From Chloroflexota bacterium (GTDB taxonomy: Bacteria > Chloroflexota > Anaerolineae > Aggregatilineales > Phototrophicaceae), in the NCBI GenBank assembly GCA_011523545.1, contig WTGN01000011.1, positions 1-46,604 on the forward strand: a stretch of 46,604 nucleotides of DNA, given 5' to 3'. Below are positions 9,051 to 17,483 of this stretch, one piece after another. Position numbers and translations under genes: made by a program. The notes under the pieces are model-generated. The model worked only from the letters and a program-made list of their open reading frames with translations, did no database searches and was not told the DNA's origin. Every line of letters starts with the position of its first letter. Position 1 is the first letter of the stretch.

Positions 9051-9662
9051 ATGAGCGAAGCTTACCCTATTCCCGCCAAGTCGATCCAAAGCGAACTCAT
9101 CGTCAGGCGGTCAAGATTTATCAGCAACATCCAGCTGACGCCCACCGTCCCTGAAGCGCGCGCTGCGATTGCGGCGGTGCGAGACGCGCTGCCGGACGCC
9201 AGCCACCATGTCTACGCTTTCAGAGTTGGATTTGGCAATTCGGTCAATGAGGGCATGAGCGACGATGGCGAGCCTTCCGGCACCGCCGGTCCCCCGACCT
9301 TGGCGGTCTTGCGCGGCTCCGGCATCGGCGACATCACCCTCGTCACCGCTCGCTATTTCGGGGGCGTCAAGCTCGGCGCCGGCGGATTGGTGCGCGCCTA
9401 CACGCTGTCGGCGCAGGAGGCCCTGCGCCAGTTAAAAACCGAACTGAAGCTGGAAAAGAGGACTGTCGGGCTCGAAATGTCTTACTCGCAATACAATGTG
9501 GTGAAGCGCCTGATTTCCGCGCACGGCGGCACGGTGGACGATGAAGTGTTTGACGCGCAGATTATGATTGTCGCCACCTTTGTCGTTTCCAGCCTGGATC
9601 GCTTTATCCCAGAAGTTCAAGAGTTGACGGCCGGCTCCGTAATCCCGGTGGATCTGTCTTGA
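9051..9662 (+). CDS. YigZ/IMPACT family protein
   Basis: About 203 aa, member of the UPF0029/IMPACT family, whose eukaryotic members modulate Gcn2 and whose bacterial role is unclear (ribosome or nucleic-acid binding has been proposed). Diagnostic sequence: RSRFISNIQLT, SHHVYAFRVG, then DDGEPSGTAGPP and the core TARYFGGVKLGAGGLVRAY. A C-terminal DUF1949-like ferredoxin-fold domain follows (about residues 135-203). The frame is open further upstream to 8919, but conservation begins at ATG 9051 (MSEAYPIPAKS); an in-frame GTG at 9036 is an alternative. It ends 3 bp from the convergent TPR gene. Confidence 0.92.
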   Translation: MSEAYPIPAKSIQSELIVRRSRFISNIQLTPTVPEARAAIAAVRDALPDASHHVYAFRVGFGNSVNEGMSDDGEPSGTAGPPTLAVLRGSGIGDITLVTARYFGGVKLGAGGLVRAYTLSAQEALRQLKTELKLEKRTVGLEMSYSQYNVVKRLISAHGGTVDDEVFDAQIMIVATFVVSSLDRFIPEVQELTAGSVIPVDLS

Positions 9663-9664
9663 CT

Positions 9665-11680
9665 CTATTGCCCCACTTTTGACGCGGCCAGCCGCCGAAC
9701 TTGCCAAACCGCCCGATGAGAGGGCGCGATGGTTTCGGCGCGCGCGATATACTGGCGCGCATCATCAAATTGATTGTTCTCAATCAAATAGCTGGCCAAT
9801 TGCACCAGGAGCGGCACATCGCTTGGGAAATCTTGCAAAGCGCTGTTTAGCGTCTGTACGGCGTCCTCACGCTCTTTGCGCGCCCAGCGAATCTGGGCGA
9901 TGCCCAACTCGATTTGTGGATCAGGGCCCGCTTGCTGCGCCGCCTCCTGGAGCACCTCAAGAGCGTTATCAAGATCCTTCCAGCTTCGGTAGCACTGTGA
10001 CAGCAGCACATAGAGGTCGGCCAATCTCGGCGCTATCTCTATCGCCTGCTCCAGCAGATCCACCTTGTCTTCTGAAACTGGCCTCTGCGCGCTGAGGATC
10101 ACCTTTGCTTCAGCGATGTTCTCTTCAAAGGCCGGAAACGACGCCTGCAGCTCAAGACGCTGAAGTTCCAGCTCCAGGTCATCGTCAATTTGCGCCAGCG
10201 TTCGGCGGCAGGCGGCGATCATTTCGGCGGCGTATTCCTTATCGGCATCGGCCAGCGCCAACTGCGCCGCGTAGACATAGGCATAGGCGTTGGCATCGAG
10301 CTGGCTTTCCAGAATCTCATAGGCGCGCTCGTGATCGTCCAGCTCAACCAGGCGATCGACCACATCGCCGGCAAACATGCCCTCCTGATCGCCCTGGAGC
10401 AGCTTCTCAAAATAGAGCCACAGCTCGTCATCTTCAGCGTCAATCATATAAGTCAAAGCCAGCTGGAGCGCCGCCAGGTCTTCGTGTTCAATGGTCAGGT
10501 ACAGCTTGAGCGCATTGGCGATCTCGACTGTGAGCTGATCTTCTTCATCGTATTCGTCGGGGTCGATCAGCAGCACATCTTCAACCGTCCAATCATGCAC
10601 ATCGGCGGTCATCAGAAGCTGAGCGTATCGCCAGTAGAGCGCTGAATGCTGCAAGCCACGCTCCAGCGCGAGCTGGCAAGCGTTGATGGCTTCGGCAAAT
10701 TGGCCCGCGCTCAGGTGGATTTCGATCATTGCGCACCAGACGCTCGCCGGGGCGTCCAGCTGCAGCAGGGGCGCCAGTAAATCGATCGCTCGCTGCGATT
10801 GCCCCAGATTGGAAAGCCCCAGCGCGGCAGCGGCGGCGCCCGTCAGCGCGGAATCATGAGAGGCAAATGCCCGCCCCACCACCGGCGAAATCACATCGCC
10901 GGCGTCGCGAATCCCGGGCTGCATCACTTGCCTGGCCATCATGCCCAATGACCAGTAGGCGAACTCGCTCGAGCGCTCTTGACACAGATCCGCCACTTCC
11001 AGGTACTGTTCGCGGATATCCGCCTCGTCCCAGGCGACATCCCAGAAATAAAGGTAGACGTCAAGATTCCAGGCGAATATGTTTTCCAGCAGTTGGTCCA
11101 AAACTGGCGACCTTGCCTCAAGCGTTCCGTAGTCGAGTATCGCAGTGGCGCCGGCCTCCCCCGCCAATTGCCCGTAGACATCCGAGGCCACCGCCGGCAG
11201 CGCGCTGACCGCCGAAGCCATAGACTCGAAGCTATAGACCAGCGCTTCACTTTCCGTCTCGCTTGCTGCCAGGCTCATGTCGATTTCAAGCGCCAGCTCG
11301 AAGCCCGTCGCAAGCCGCCTGAGCTCGCCGTCGAGAATCACATTGTTGGCCAAGCCTTCCAATTCCCAATCTGATGCTGTGAATTGGTAATCGGAGACCG
11401 AGATTTCGCTGCTGTCGTCGGCGGCGTCAATCTTGGCGAAGCAGCGATAGACGCGCGTATCGGGATATTGTTCCAGCAAGTAGCAGAGGCAGGCCGCCAA
11501 ACCCATCGCGATATCGGGCGCATCCGCAAAAAGGATGGGATAAACGCTGATTCGAAATCGCTCATCCGTCTGAATGGATTCCGCCAGGCCGGCCGCGCTG
11601 CCAAAGATAGAAGTCGGCGTCCCGGAATCGCCCTGTTCCTGCCCGAGCGATTTCATTCTGTCGGCGGCATTCAACATCAT
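9665..11680 (-). CDS. Tetratricopeptide repeat protein, acidic
   Basis: 671 aa, no signal peptide and no membrane helix, very rich in Asp, Glu, Ala and Leu. Helical pair repeats of TPR type are clearest in the C-terminal third, for example around DLYVLLSQCYRSWKDLDNALEVLQEAAQ, split over about residues 560-660, with weaker repeats earlier (GQSQRAIDLLAPLLQ; GQFAEAINACQLALERG). The N-terminal 200 residues contain no recognised domain. Probably a cytoplasmic scaffold. Start at the ATG-ATG pair (11680 or 11677) behind GGAG. A terminator for the upstream SH3 gene ends directly in front of this ribosome site, so expression may depend on readthrough. Partner unknown. Confidence 0.82.
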   Translation of the reverse strand: MMLNAADRMKSLGQEQGDSGTPTSIFGSAAGLAESIQTDERFRISVYPILFADAPDIAMGLAACLCYLLEQYPDTRVYRCFAKIDAADDSSEISVSDYQFTASDWELEGLANNVILDGELRRLATGFELALEIDMSLAASETESEALVYSFESMASAVSALPAVASDVYGQLAGEAGATAILDYGTLEARSPVLDQLLENIFAWNLDVYLYFWDVAWDEADIREQYLEVADLCQERSSEFAYWSLGMMARQVMQPGIRDAGDVISPVVGRAFASHDSALTGAAAAALGLSNLGQSQRAIDLLAPLLQLDAPASVWCAMIEIHLSAGQFAEAINACQLALERGLQHSALYWRYAQLLMTADVHDWTVEDVLLIDPDEYDEEDQLTVEIANALKLYLTIEHEDLAALQLALTYMIDAEDDELWLYFEKLLQGDQEGMFAGDVVDRLVELDDHERAYEILESQLDANAYAYVYAAQLALADADKEYAAEMIAACRRTLAQIDDDLELELQRLELQASFPAFEENIAEAKVILSAQRPVSEDKVDLLEQAIEIAPRLADLYVLLSQCYRSWKDLDNALEVLQEAAQQAGPDPQIELGIAQIRWARKEREDAVQTLNSALQDFPSDVPLLVQLASYLIENNQFDDARQYIARAETIAPSHRAVWQVRRLAASKVGQ

Positions 11681-11689
11681 ACGCGCTCC

Positions 11690-11720
11690 AAAAAATACAC
11701 CCTGCCGAAAAGACAGGGTG
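11690..11720 (-). terminator. Intrinsic terminator after the SH3-repeat gene
   Basis: Minus strand: stem CACCCTG/CAGGGTG (11720-11714 with 11704-11698), 9-nt loop, then TATTTTTT. It lies 40 bp after the SH3 gene stop and its T-run touches the GGAG ribosome site of the TPR gene. Confidence 0.75.
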
Positions 11721-11760
11721 CATTGTAAAGCAGGCTATGCTGTTTCAAAAGATTCGGCCG

Positions 11761-12864
11761 CTAGTTTACGATCCGCACCTGGCTGAAATCGCCGCGGAAT
11801 ACTGTGTAATGGTTGTTCAACCAACCCTGGCCAAAGCTGCCCTCCACCATATACCAGCCGCGGCCTCGTGAAAGACCGAGCACACGCAGCACCGTTCCGC
11901 CCGGCACAGTCGCAATGACGCCGTTGCTGATGCCCGGTCCCGAGCGAATGTTGAGATAAGCCGTATTGACAACCGCGCGCGGCGTTGTGCCACCCAAGTG
12001 CCCGCCTTCGCGCGGGCTGACGCCTGCCCGTGTGATGCCGGAGAAGTTACCGCGCGCCACCGCATAGCTGGAATTGACCCAGCCCTGCCCAGCAGCGGTA
12101 ATGACCTGATACCAGACGCCGCCACTGTCGATCGCGGTGACCTGCAGCTCAGTGCCGCCCGGCACAGTCGTCAAAACTGGATGACCGACGCCCGGCCCCG
12201 TGCGCACATTCAGATAAGCCGTGTTCACGACCAAGTGTGGCGCGCCCGCAGGGATGCCCGGCTGCGGACCCGTGTCCGCCGGTTGACCATGCGTGGGCAA
12301 ACCAGTGAAGTCACCCCGCTTGGCGGTGTAGGTCCGGTTCAGCCAGCCGCTGCCGGCGGAGGTCTCGACCTGGTACCAGATGCCGCCATATTGAATCGCG
12401 GTCACCACCAACTCAGTACCGCCTTTCACCGTTGTAATGACCGGATGGCTGATCCCCGGCCCAGACCGAATGTTCAGATAGGCGGTGTTCACGACCACAT
12501 AGGGCGCTCCGGGAGGAATGCCTGTGCCGGCCCCTAGATTCGGCGGCGTGAACTGGTTTGGCACGCCGGAAAAGTCACCGCGGTCGATTGTATACGTCGA
12601 GTTTACCCAACCGTTGCCAGCGGTGCTCGAGACTTGAATCCAGCTGCTGCCAGCCTGGAGCGATATCACGGGAAGCACCGTCCCGCCAGCTACGGTGGTG
12701 ATGATGCCGTGGCTGACCCCCGGCCCGCTGCGAACATTCAAGCGATAAGTGTTCACCACCAAATGTGGCGAAGTCTGCGCGACAGCGACAATTTGCCCGA
12801 GTGCAAAGAAAAGTGCCATGACCAGCAACAAGAGCAAAATCCTAAACTTGATGCGATTGCCCAT
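11761..12864 (-). CDS. Secreted protein with four bacterial SH3 (SH3b) repeats
   Basis: 367 aa from ATG 12864. The open frame reaches 12963, but 12864 gives a proper signal peptide (MGNRIKFRILLLLLVMALFF, cleaved after a VAQ-like site) and a GGGGGA ribosome site. The mature protein is four near-copies of an SH3_3 domain of about 75-80 aa, each opening with a sequence like VVNTAYLNIRSGPGISHPV and closing with a tryptophan-rich segment (WYQV...GWLNRTY). Linkers are rich in Pro and Gly. Bacterial SH3 domains bind cell-wall peptides or glycans, so this is probably a wall-associated protein. No enzyme domain is present. It stands alone between its own terminator and the divergent iscA-like promoter region. 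Confidence 0.88.
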   Translation of the reverse strand: MGNRIKFRILLLLLVMALFFALGQIVAVAQTSPHLVVNTYRLNVRSGPGVSHGIITTVAGGTVLPVISLQAGSSWIQVSSTAGNGWVNSTYTIDRGDFSGVPNQFTPPNLGAGTGIPPGAPYVVVNTAYLNIRSGPGISHPVITTVKGGTELVVTAIQYGGIWYQVETSAGSGWLNRTYTAKRGDFTGLPTHGQPADTGPQPGIPAGAPHLVVNTAYLNVRTGPGVGHPVLTTVPGGTELQVTAIDSGGVWYQVITAAGQGWVNSSYAVARGNFSGITRAGVSPREGGHLGGTTPRAVVNTAYLNIRSGPGISNGVIATVPGGTVLRVLGLSRGRGWYMVEGSFGQGWLNNHYTVFRGDFSQVRIVN

Positions 12865-13074
12865 AATCGTCCCCCGTAAAGACCTGTAAGCTAAACCATT
12901 TCCGCCAGAACAAAAATCAGTATAGTTGCCACCAAGATAACGAGCAAACGCATTTACAAGCAATTTCTAACCTTTCGCGCCAATATCTTCCCCGGTGCCG
13001 CCGCGGACAAGTCGTCATTGCAATCTGACGGGCCGTCAAGCGATAGCCGGCATTCGCAGGCCGGAGACAGAAAA

Positions 13075-13103
13075 TTGACAGGCCGACGCTCCTGTGCTAA
13101 CAT
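13075..13103 (+). promoter_or_regulatory. Sigma-70-type promoter of the A-type Fe-S carrier gene
   Basis: Perfect TTGACA (13075-13080), 17-nt spacer, TAACAT (13098-13103), with the ATG 33 nt beyond the -10. It is among the best-matching promoters in the window. Confidence 0.7.
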
Positions 13104-13136
13104 TACGCCAGATCGCAAAAGGCGAAGGGGTGCGTT

Positions 13137-13562
13137 ATGGCTTTAGCGGAACAGCAGACTGTCGGCGAGATGAGCGACATTTCTGTCTTGAATGTAACAC
13201 CGGCCGCGGTTTCAATCATCAGGAACCTGCTTGAGCAGCGGGAGATTCCCGACCATGCGCTGCGCGTCTTTGTGACCGGCGGCGGATGCTCCGGCTTGCA
13301 GTATGGTATGGCTTTTCAAGAAGCGCCGGAAACGGGCGATACCGTTGTCCGCTGCGATGATGTGCGTCTGCTCATCGACCCGACCAGCATGATGTATCTG
13401 CAAGGGGCAACGATTGACTATGTTGATAGTCTGATCGGCGGCGGCTTCCGCATCGACAACCCGAATGCGGTCTCAAGTTGTGGCTGCGGGCACTCCTTCA
13501 AGGGCTCGGAAGACGCGGCTGCCGATCAAAGCCAGGGCTGCGGCACCTGTGCCAGCTATTAG
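13137..13562 (+). CDS. A-type iron-sulfur carrier, IscA/ErpA/HesB family
   Basis: Delivers Fe-S clusters to apo-enzymes. 141 aa. The A-type fold runs from about residue 17 to 120, with the three cluster-binding cysteines in GGGCSGLQYG and SSCGCGHSF. A short N-terminal extension (MALAEQQTVGEMSD) and a cysteine-containing tail (QGCGTCASY) are additional; the tail has two more cysteines than the usual family end, which could bind metal or form a disulfide. ATG 13137 is preceded by GAAGGGG; an internal ATG before DISVLNV is an alternative start. Own promoter, single-gene unit, neighbours unrelated. Confidence 0.92.
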   Translation: MALAEQQTVGEMSDISVLNVTPAAVSIIRNLLEQREIPDHALRVFVTGGGCSGLQYGMAFQEAPETGDTVVRCDDVRLLIDPTSMMYLQGATIDYVDSLIGGGFRIDNPNAVSSCGCGHSFKGSEDAAADQSQGCGTCASY

Positions 13563-13608
13563 GCATATCGCAGACGCTGTCCATTGGACCGCTTGCATAC
13601 TTCTGTCC

Positions 13609-14379
13609 CTAACGCCGAAGCAAGCTGATAAATAAGCCGGCAAGGCCCAACCCGCCTACCGCCAATATCGGAAATATTGGCGGCAGATCCAGCATGCGGG
13701 TTTCTTCCGCTTCGACTATCGCGATCTGATTCACGAAGGGCGGCTGCGTCGCTGGCGGCGTAAAGGTCGGCAGCGGCGTCACATCAACAACTTCAACCGC
13801 TCTCGCCGCATCAGATTCCACCGTGGCGATTTCGATAGTCCGCGGATTCGTTCCAGGCGCATCCGCCGGCGCGCCCCCCGCAGCGCCTGGCAGTATCACC
13901 TGATCAAAGGTGTCGATCACTTCAATCTGCGATGCGTCGCCTTCTATCGTAACCAGATCTCCATAAACCCAAGCCCGCCTGTTGGGTGACAAGTCATATC
14001 GCAATTCGTACCAGCGGTAATAACTGCGCAATACTGGATAGACGCTGCCATGGGCGATCGTGCCTATCAGATCGCTTTCGATATCAGGCAGCGCCCGGAC
14101 ATTTACGTTGCCAGCCGATTGCAGGGCTTGCAGCCGCGCAGCCGGCAAAGACGTCGGGGTGACGCTGGCTGTGATCGTCGGCGCGAAAGCCCGCGCGTTC
14201 TCGGGCGTCGCGGTCACTAAATTGGCTCGCACCGGTGTCGCCTCGGCGGCGCCCTGCGCCAACAGGGGACGCGCCCCCGCCAGCATAAGCATGGCCGTGA
14301 GCGCCGAGAGTCCGACGCACTGTGAAACGCGCCCGCCCAGGAGTCGATGGCGGCTCTTACCAGAATATAACATTGACAT
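13609..14379 (-). CDS. Secreted/membrane-anchored SH3-domain protein
   Basis: About 256 aa from ATG 14379 (a longer frame to 14469 is open but inside the upstream gene). N-terminal signal or anchor segment around CVGLSALTAMLMLAGARPLLAQ; an SH3b-like domain follows at about residues 80-145 (GNVNVRALPDIESDLIGTI ... WYELRYD ... AWVYGDLV). Then a Pro/Thr-rich linker and a C-terminal membrane helix (PILAVGGLGLAGLFISLLRR), so it is probably wall-facing and tethered to the membrane. It overlaps the last 23 bases of the LysM/M23 lipoprotein gene, which indicates translational coupling and a shared role in the envelope. Confidence 0.78.
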   Translation of the reverse strand: MSMLYSGKSRHRLLGGRVSQCVGLSALTAMLMLAGARPLLAQGAAEATPVRANLVTATPENARAFAPTITASVTPTSLPAARLQALQSAGNVNVRALPDIESDLIGTIAHGSVYPVLRSYYRWYELRYDLSPNRRAWVYGDLVTIEGDASQIEVIDTFDQVILPGAAGGAPADAPGTNPRTIEIATVESDAARAVEVVDVTPLPTFTPPATQPPFVNQIAIVEAEETRMLDLPPIFPILAVGGLGLAGLFISLLRR

Positions 14380-16057
14380 CGGTGAAGCGTCCCTGCTCGG
14401 CGATGACGCTGCGGTTGTCGAGCATATTGACCATAAAGCCCTGATAAAGCTGATTTTCAAGCCCGACAACTTTCCAATTGCTCATGACAAAGGGCGGAAT
14501 GGCGGCGCCTTCCGGGCAGCGAAGGCAATCAGCCGGGATCCATTCGCCGTTGTAACGCCGCCCGATATGCAAATGGGTCGCGGTACTGTATCCACCGAGG
14601 CAAGAAGCATAGCCGAGCAAGTTGCCCGCTTCGACGATCTGCCCCGTCCGCAGCGAGTCATGCGGGCTGACGTGCAGGTACACAATTGTCCAGCCCGTGC
14701 CTTCGTCTCCGTCTTCGTCGAGATCCAGCACCAGTACGCCAGCGCCCAGCCTCAGTATCATGCCGCGCGCGATGGCAGTGATAGGATAGGACGATGTATA
14801 ACACCAGCGGTCGTCGATTTCATCGGGCGGCGCAAAGTCCACTGCTGACCAGGCGCTGCCGTTTCCCCAGCCGCCATGAAACCCACCAGTGAAGCGCCAG
14901 ACATCACCGCGGGGAAAGGGCAAGGTCAATTCCGGCTGACGCAGGTCTGACGGCACGGTTTCAAATGCGCCTTCAAAGGGATCGCCGAACAGCCGGCGGT
15001 AGGTTTCGCGCAGGCCCGATTCGCCGATGCCCGCCGTCCAAGCTTCATCGTCGGCAAATTGCGCCAGCGCAAAATGAACAGCGACTGTACCGGCGTTCAG
15101 GCTTGGGTGATAGAAGAGTCGGCTGCCGTCGGGGGCGTCAAGTATCGTTTTCCCGCGATATTTCCAATCGTAATATCCTTTGTTGAGCTGGTCCGCCAGC
15201 CAACTGGCCTGGGCATAGAGACCGTCTCGACCGGCGTTCGACGCTTCTTCAGCGGCCAGCAGCGGGTAGAGCAGTCTTTCTTCGTCAACCGTTGGGTCGG
15301 ACAGCAATCCAGCAAAGTGTTCAAGAATCGCGAGAAGAACGCGGGCATCGACGCTGAACTCTTGCGCTACCCGTTCAATTGTCTGGCCAGCGCTGAGCTG
15401 CTCAGTGAGCGGCCTTCCATCGGCTTGCCGCGTCGGTACCGCCACTTTCAATTGGCCGAGGCGCGCCGGCTGAGCATCGACGAAAGCTACTGTATCAAAT
15501 CCGTCAGCGCCGATGGAGCGCACCAGCCGCGAATCTGGCAGGATGAGCAGCGGCGCCGTGTATTCGAGCGGCCTCTGCGGCAGATTGATGACCTGCCCCA
15601 CCTCCAGGAAATCTGGATTCGGCAGATCATTCGCATTCAGCAATGCCTGCACTGTAACGTCATACTGCGCGGCGATTCGAAACAGCGTGTCACCCGGGCT
15701 GACAGTATGCGTCGGGTTTTCGGCGAGCGCGCTTCCGGGCGCCTCCGCCACTGGCGCTTCCTCGTCGCCTTGACCTGCGCTTGCAGACTCCGCGGGCAAC
15801 ACTGCCTCGCGACCGGCCGGCGCCTGTGGGCGATCGTCATGCTCGCCGGCGCCCATCGCGGTAACGGACGGCGGCGCATCAACGGCTATAGTCGCCGGCT
15901 GCGTTTGCAGCGCAACCGGGCCTTCCGCTTCAAGCGCTCGATTGGCCTTGCCGGCGCCGCAACTGGACAACATGGCAGCGCAGAGCAGCAAGCCGGTTAT
16001 CACGCGCGCGCGCCGCCGGGCTGAGATGAATAAGGGCTTGGCAATGGCAAAAGGCAC
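14357..16057 (-). CDS. LysM-containing M23-family peptidase-like lipoprotein
   Basis: 566 aa. Lipoprotein signal ending in the lipobox LSSC (Cys33). A low-complexity linker, then LysM (THTVSPGDTLFRIAAQYDV, ending in GQVINLP, about residues 113-158) and a second, weaker LysM-like segment (LSAGQTIERVAQEFSV). The C-terminal part resembles M23 lysostaphin-type peptidases: FHGGWGNGSAWSAVDFAPP supplies candidate His and Asp zinc ligands and THLHIG the HxH motif. The spacing in the first motif is longer than usual, so activity is likely but not sure. Role inferred: binding and cutting peptidoglycan at the outer face of the membrane. It is translationally coupled to the SH3 gene downstream and divergent from the SCP2 gene. 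Confidence 0.87.
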   Translation of the reverse strand: MPFAIAKPLFISARRRARVITGLLLCAAMLSSCGAGKANRALEAEGPVALQTQPATIAVDAPPSVTAMGAGEHDDRPQAPAGREAVLPAESASAGQGDEEAPVAEAPGSALAENPTHTVSPGDTLFRIAAQYDVTVQALLNANDLPNPDFLEVGQVINLPQRPLEYTAPLLILPDSRLVRSIGADGFDTVAFVDAQPARLGQLKVAVPTRQADGRPLTEQLSAGQTIERVAQEFSVDARVLLAILEHFAGLLSDPTVDEERLLYPLLAAEEASNAGRDGLYAQASWLADQLNKGYYDWKYRGKTILDAPDGSRLFYHPSLNAGTVAVHFALAQFADDEAWTAGIGESGLRETYRRLFGDPFEGAFETVPSDLRQPELTLPFPRGDVWRFTGGFHGGWGNGSAWSAVDFAPPDEIDDRWCYTSSYPITAIARGMILRLGAGVLVLDLDEDGDEGTGWTIVYLHVSPHDSLRTGQIVEAGNLLGYASCLGGYSTATHLHIGRRYNGEWIPADCLRCPEGAAIPPFVMSNWKVVGLENQLYQGFMVNMLDNRSVIAEQGRFTDVNVIFW

Positions 16058-16086
16058 TTGGGTCTATCCCCGAACAACTGTATACT
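16058..16086 (+). promoter_or_regulatory. Promoter of the SCP2 gene
   Basis: TTGGGT (16058-16063), 17-nt spacer, TATACT (16081-16086), preceded by TG (extended -10). The element begins directly at the start codon of the divergent M23 gene; the SCP2 ATG is 43 nt past the -10, behind GGGGAG. Confidence 0.55.
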
Positions 16087-16129
16087 AATCTGATATTGCG
16101 GACCACGGCATCAAACTGGGGAGTGATTT

Positions 16130-16459
16130 ATGGCTAGCGCTGACGAGGTAAAAGACCTGTTTCCCGCGATGGTGGAACGGCTCATCCCGGACAAAGCGGC
16201 TGGCATTGACGCCACGATTCTCTTTGACCTGAGCGGCGACAATGGCGGCTTCTTTTGGATTAAGATTACTGATGGCGCGGCTGAGGCGGGCCAAGGAGAA
16301 TTGGCTGACCCATCTATGACCGTCAAAGCCAGCGCTGACGACTGGTTCGCTGTCGCGACCGGGCAATCGAATGCGATGCAGGCCTTCATGACCGGGAAGC
16401 TCAAAATCCTCGGAGACATGGGTTTGGCCATGAAAATGCAGACGATGTTCGCGCAGTAA
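16130..16459 (+). CDS. SCP2 sterol-binding domain protein
   Basis: 109 aa, a single SCP2 domain with no other part. Family features: FDLSGDNGGFFWIKITDG, then DPSMTVKASADDWFAVATGQ and the end FMTGKLKILGDMGLAMKMQTMF. Such stand-alone proteins form a hydrophobic cavity that binds lipids or acyl-CoA; in Chloroflexota the ligand is unknown. ATG 16130 has a good ribosome site. It is a single-gene unit with its own promoter, convergent with the HEAT-repeat gene. Whether it works with the isoprenoid genes nearby cannot be told from sequence. Confidence 0.92.
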   Translation: MASADEVKDLFPAMVERLIPDKAAGIDATILFDLSGDNGGFFWIKITDGAAEAGQGELADPSMTVKASADDWFAVATGQSNAMQAFMTGKLKILGDMGLAMKMQTMFAQ

Positions 16460-16474
16460 TCTCGTCGAGGCTGC

Positions 16475-17467
16475 CTATTCATCGTCCAAATCCAGCCCTA
16501 GCGACGCGAAGCTCAAACTGAAGCCGGCTGCATCCAAAGCCTCGTCAAGGGCATTGGCGACTTCATCATCGTCAGTGTTCTCTTCGAGGCCCGAGAGAAT
16601 CTCAAAGGCGCGCTTGCCGCCGATCTCGCCCAGCGACCAGATCGCCATCATGTGCAAATCCTGGTCATCGCCGAGCGTGTATTCGCCGATGCGCTGCACC
16701 GATTCCCTCAACTGAATCTGCCCGCAAGCTCTGATCGCCTCATAGACGCATTCGCTGTCGGCGCTCTCCAGCTCGGCCAGCAGCAGACTCCGCCACTCTT
16801 TGCTGCAGGTCCGCCCCATGGCAAAGAGCGCGCCCAATTTGAGCTCGTGATTGCCGTCGGCGTAAGCAGCGCGTATCAAGGCCTTTACCGCTTGATGGCT
16901 CGAGTTGGCAAGCGCCTCCAGCGCCCGCCGCCGAACCTCCACCGATTGACCGGCGTCCGTGTGCATTCGGTGCGCCAAAGCTTGCGCCTCGGCCGCCAAA
17001 TGTGCCGGGATGTCTCCATATTCGCCCAAGAGAATGAAGCGGCCCAAGCTCTCTAAAGCGCCTGTTCGAACCGAATAATCAGGGTCGCTCTCCGCCAGCG
17101 CGAGCAGCTTCTGCATGGTCTCAACTGACTCATCCATCCAAAGCAAATCGATGGACGACGACCTGACAAGGCTGCTCTCATCGCTGAGGCCGCGCAAGGC
17201 AATCTCGCGGTAATTCAGCTCAAACATGGCCTCGCTGGCTTCATTCAACGCGCGCAGCACCCGGTGCTTGACCACCGGCTTAAGCGCTGCCCAAGCGGGC
17301 TTAATCGCATGAAGTTCTTCAGCCGTCAAGTCGCTCAGGCCGTAGACCAGAGTCGACGGGATGACCGTCTGTGAAGACAGCTCCGCGCCCTGCAATACCC
17401 CAACGAGTTCTTCGAGTGGAGGCTTCGATTGCGGGAGGTCGGTCCTTGCGTCGTCCCTTGCTAACAC
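16475..17467 (-). CDS. HEAT-repeat protein
   Basis: 330 aa, soluble, acidic, no signal peptide. Several HEAT-like helix pairs are seen from residue 90 onward: SLVRSSSIDLLWMDES, YSVRTGALESLGRF, VEVRRRALEALANSS, HELKLGALFAMGR and DLHMMAIWSLGEIGG. Such proteins are protein-binding solenoids. Start at GTG 17467 behind GGGAG, 16 bp after the stop of the RseP-like protease gene, so the two are probably co-transcribed; a link to membrane proteolysis is a guess. No enzyme motif seen. Confidence 0.87.
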   Translation of the reverse strand: MLARDDARTDLPQSKPPLEELVGVLQGAELSSQTVIPSTLVYGLSDLTAEELHAIKPAWAALKPVVKHRVLRALNEASEAMFELNYREIALRGLSDESSLVRSSSIDLLWMDESVETMQKLLALAESDPDYSVRTGALESLGRFILLGEYGDIPAHLAAEAQALAHRMHTDAGQSVEVRRRALEALANSSHQAVKALIRAAYADGNHELKLGALFAMGRTCSKEWRSLLLAELESADSECVYEAIRACGQIQLRESVQRIGEYTLGDDQDLHMMAIWSLGEIGGKRAFEILSGLEENTDDDEVANALDEALDAAGFSLSFASLGLDLDDE

Positions 17468-17483
17468 GCGGCGCTCCCGTCGG

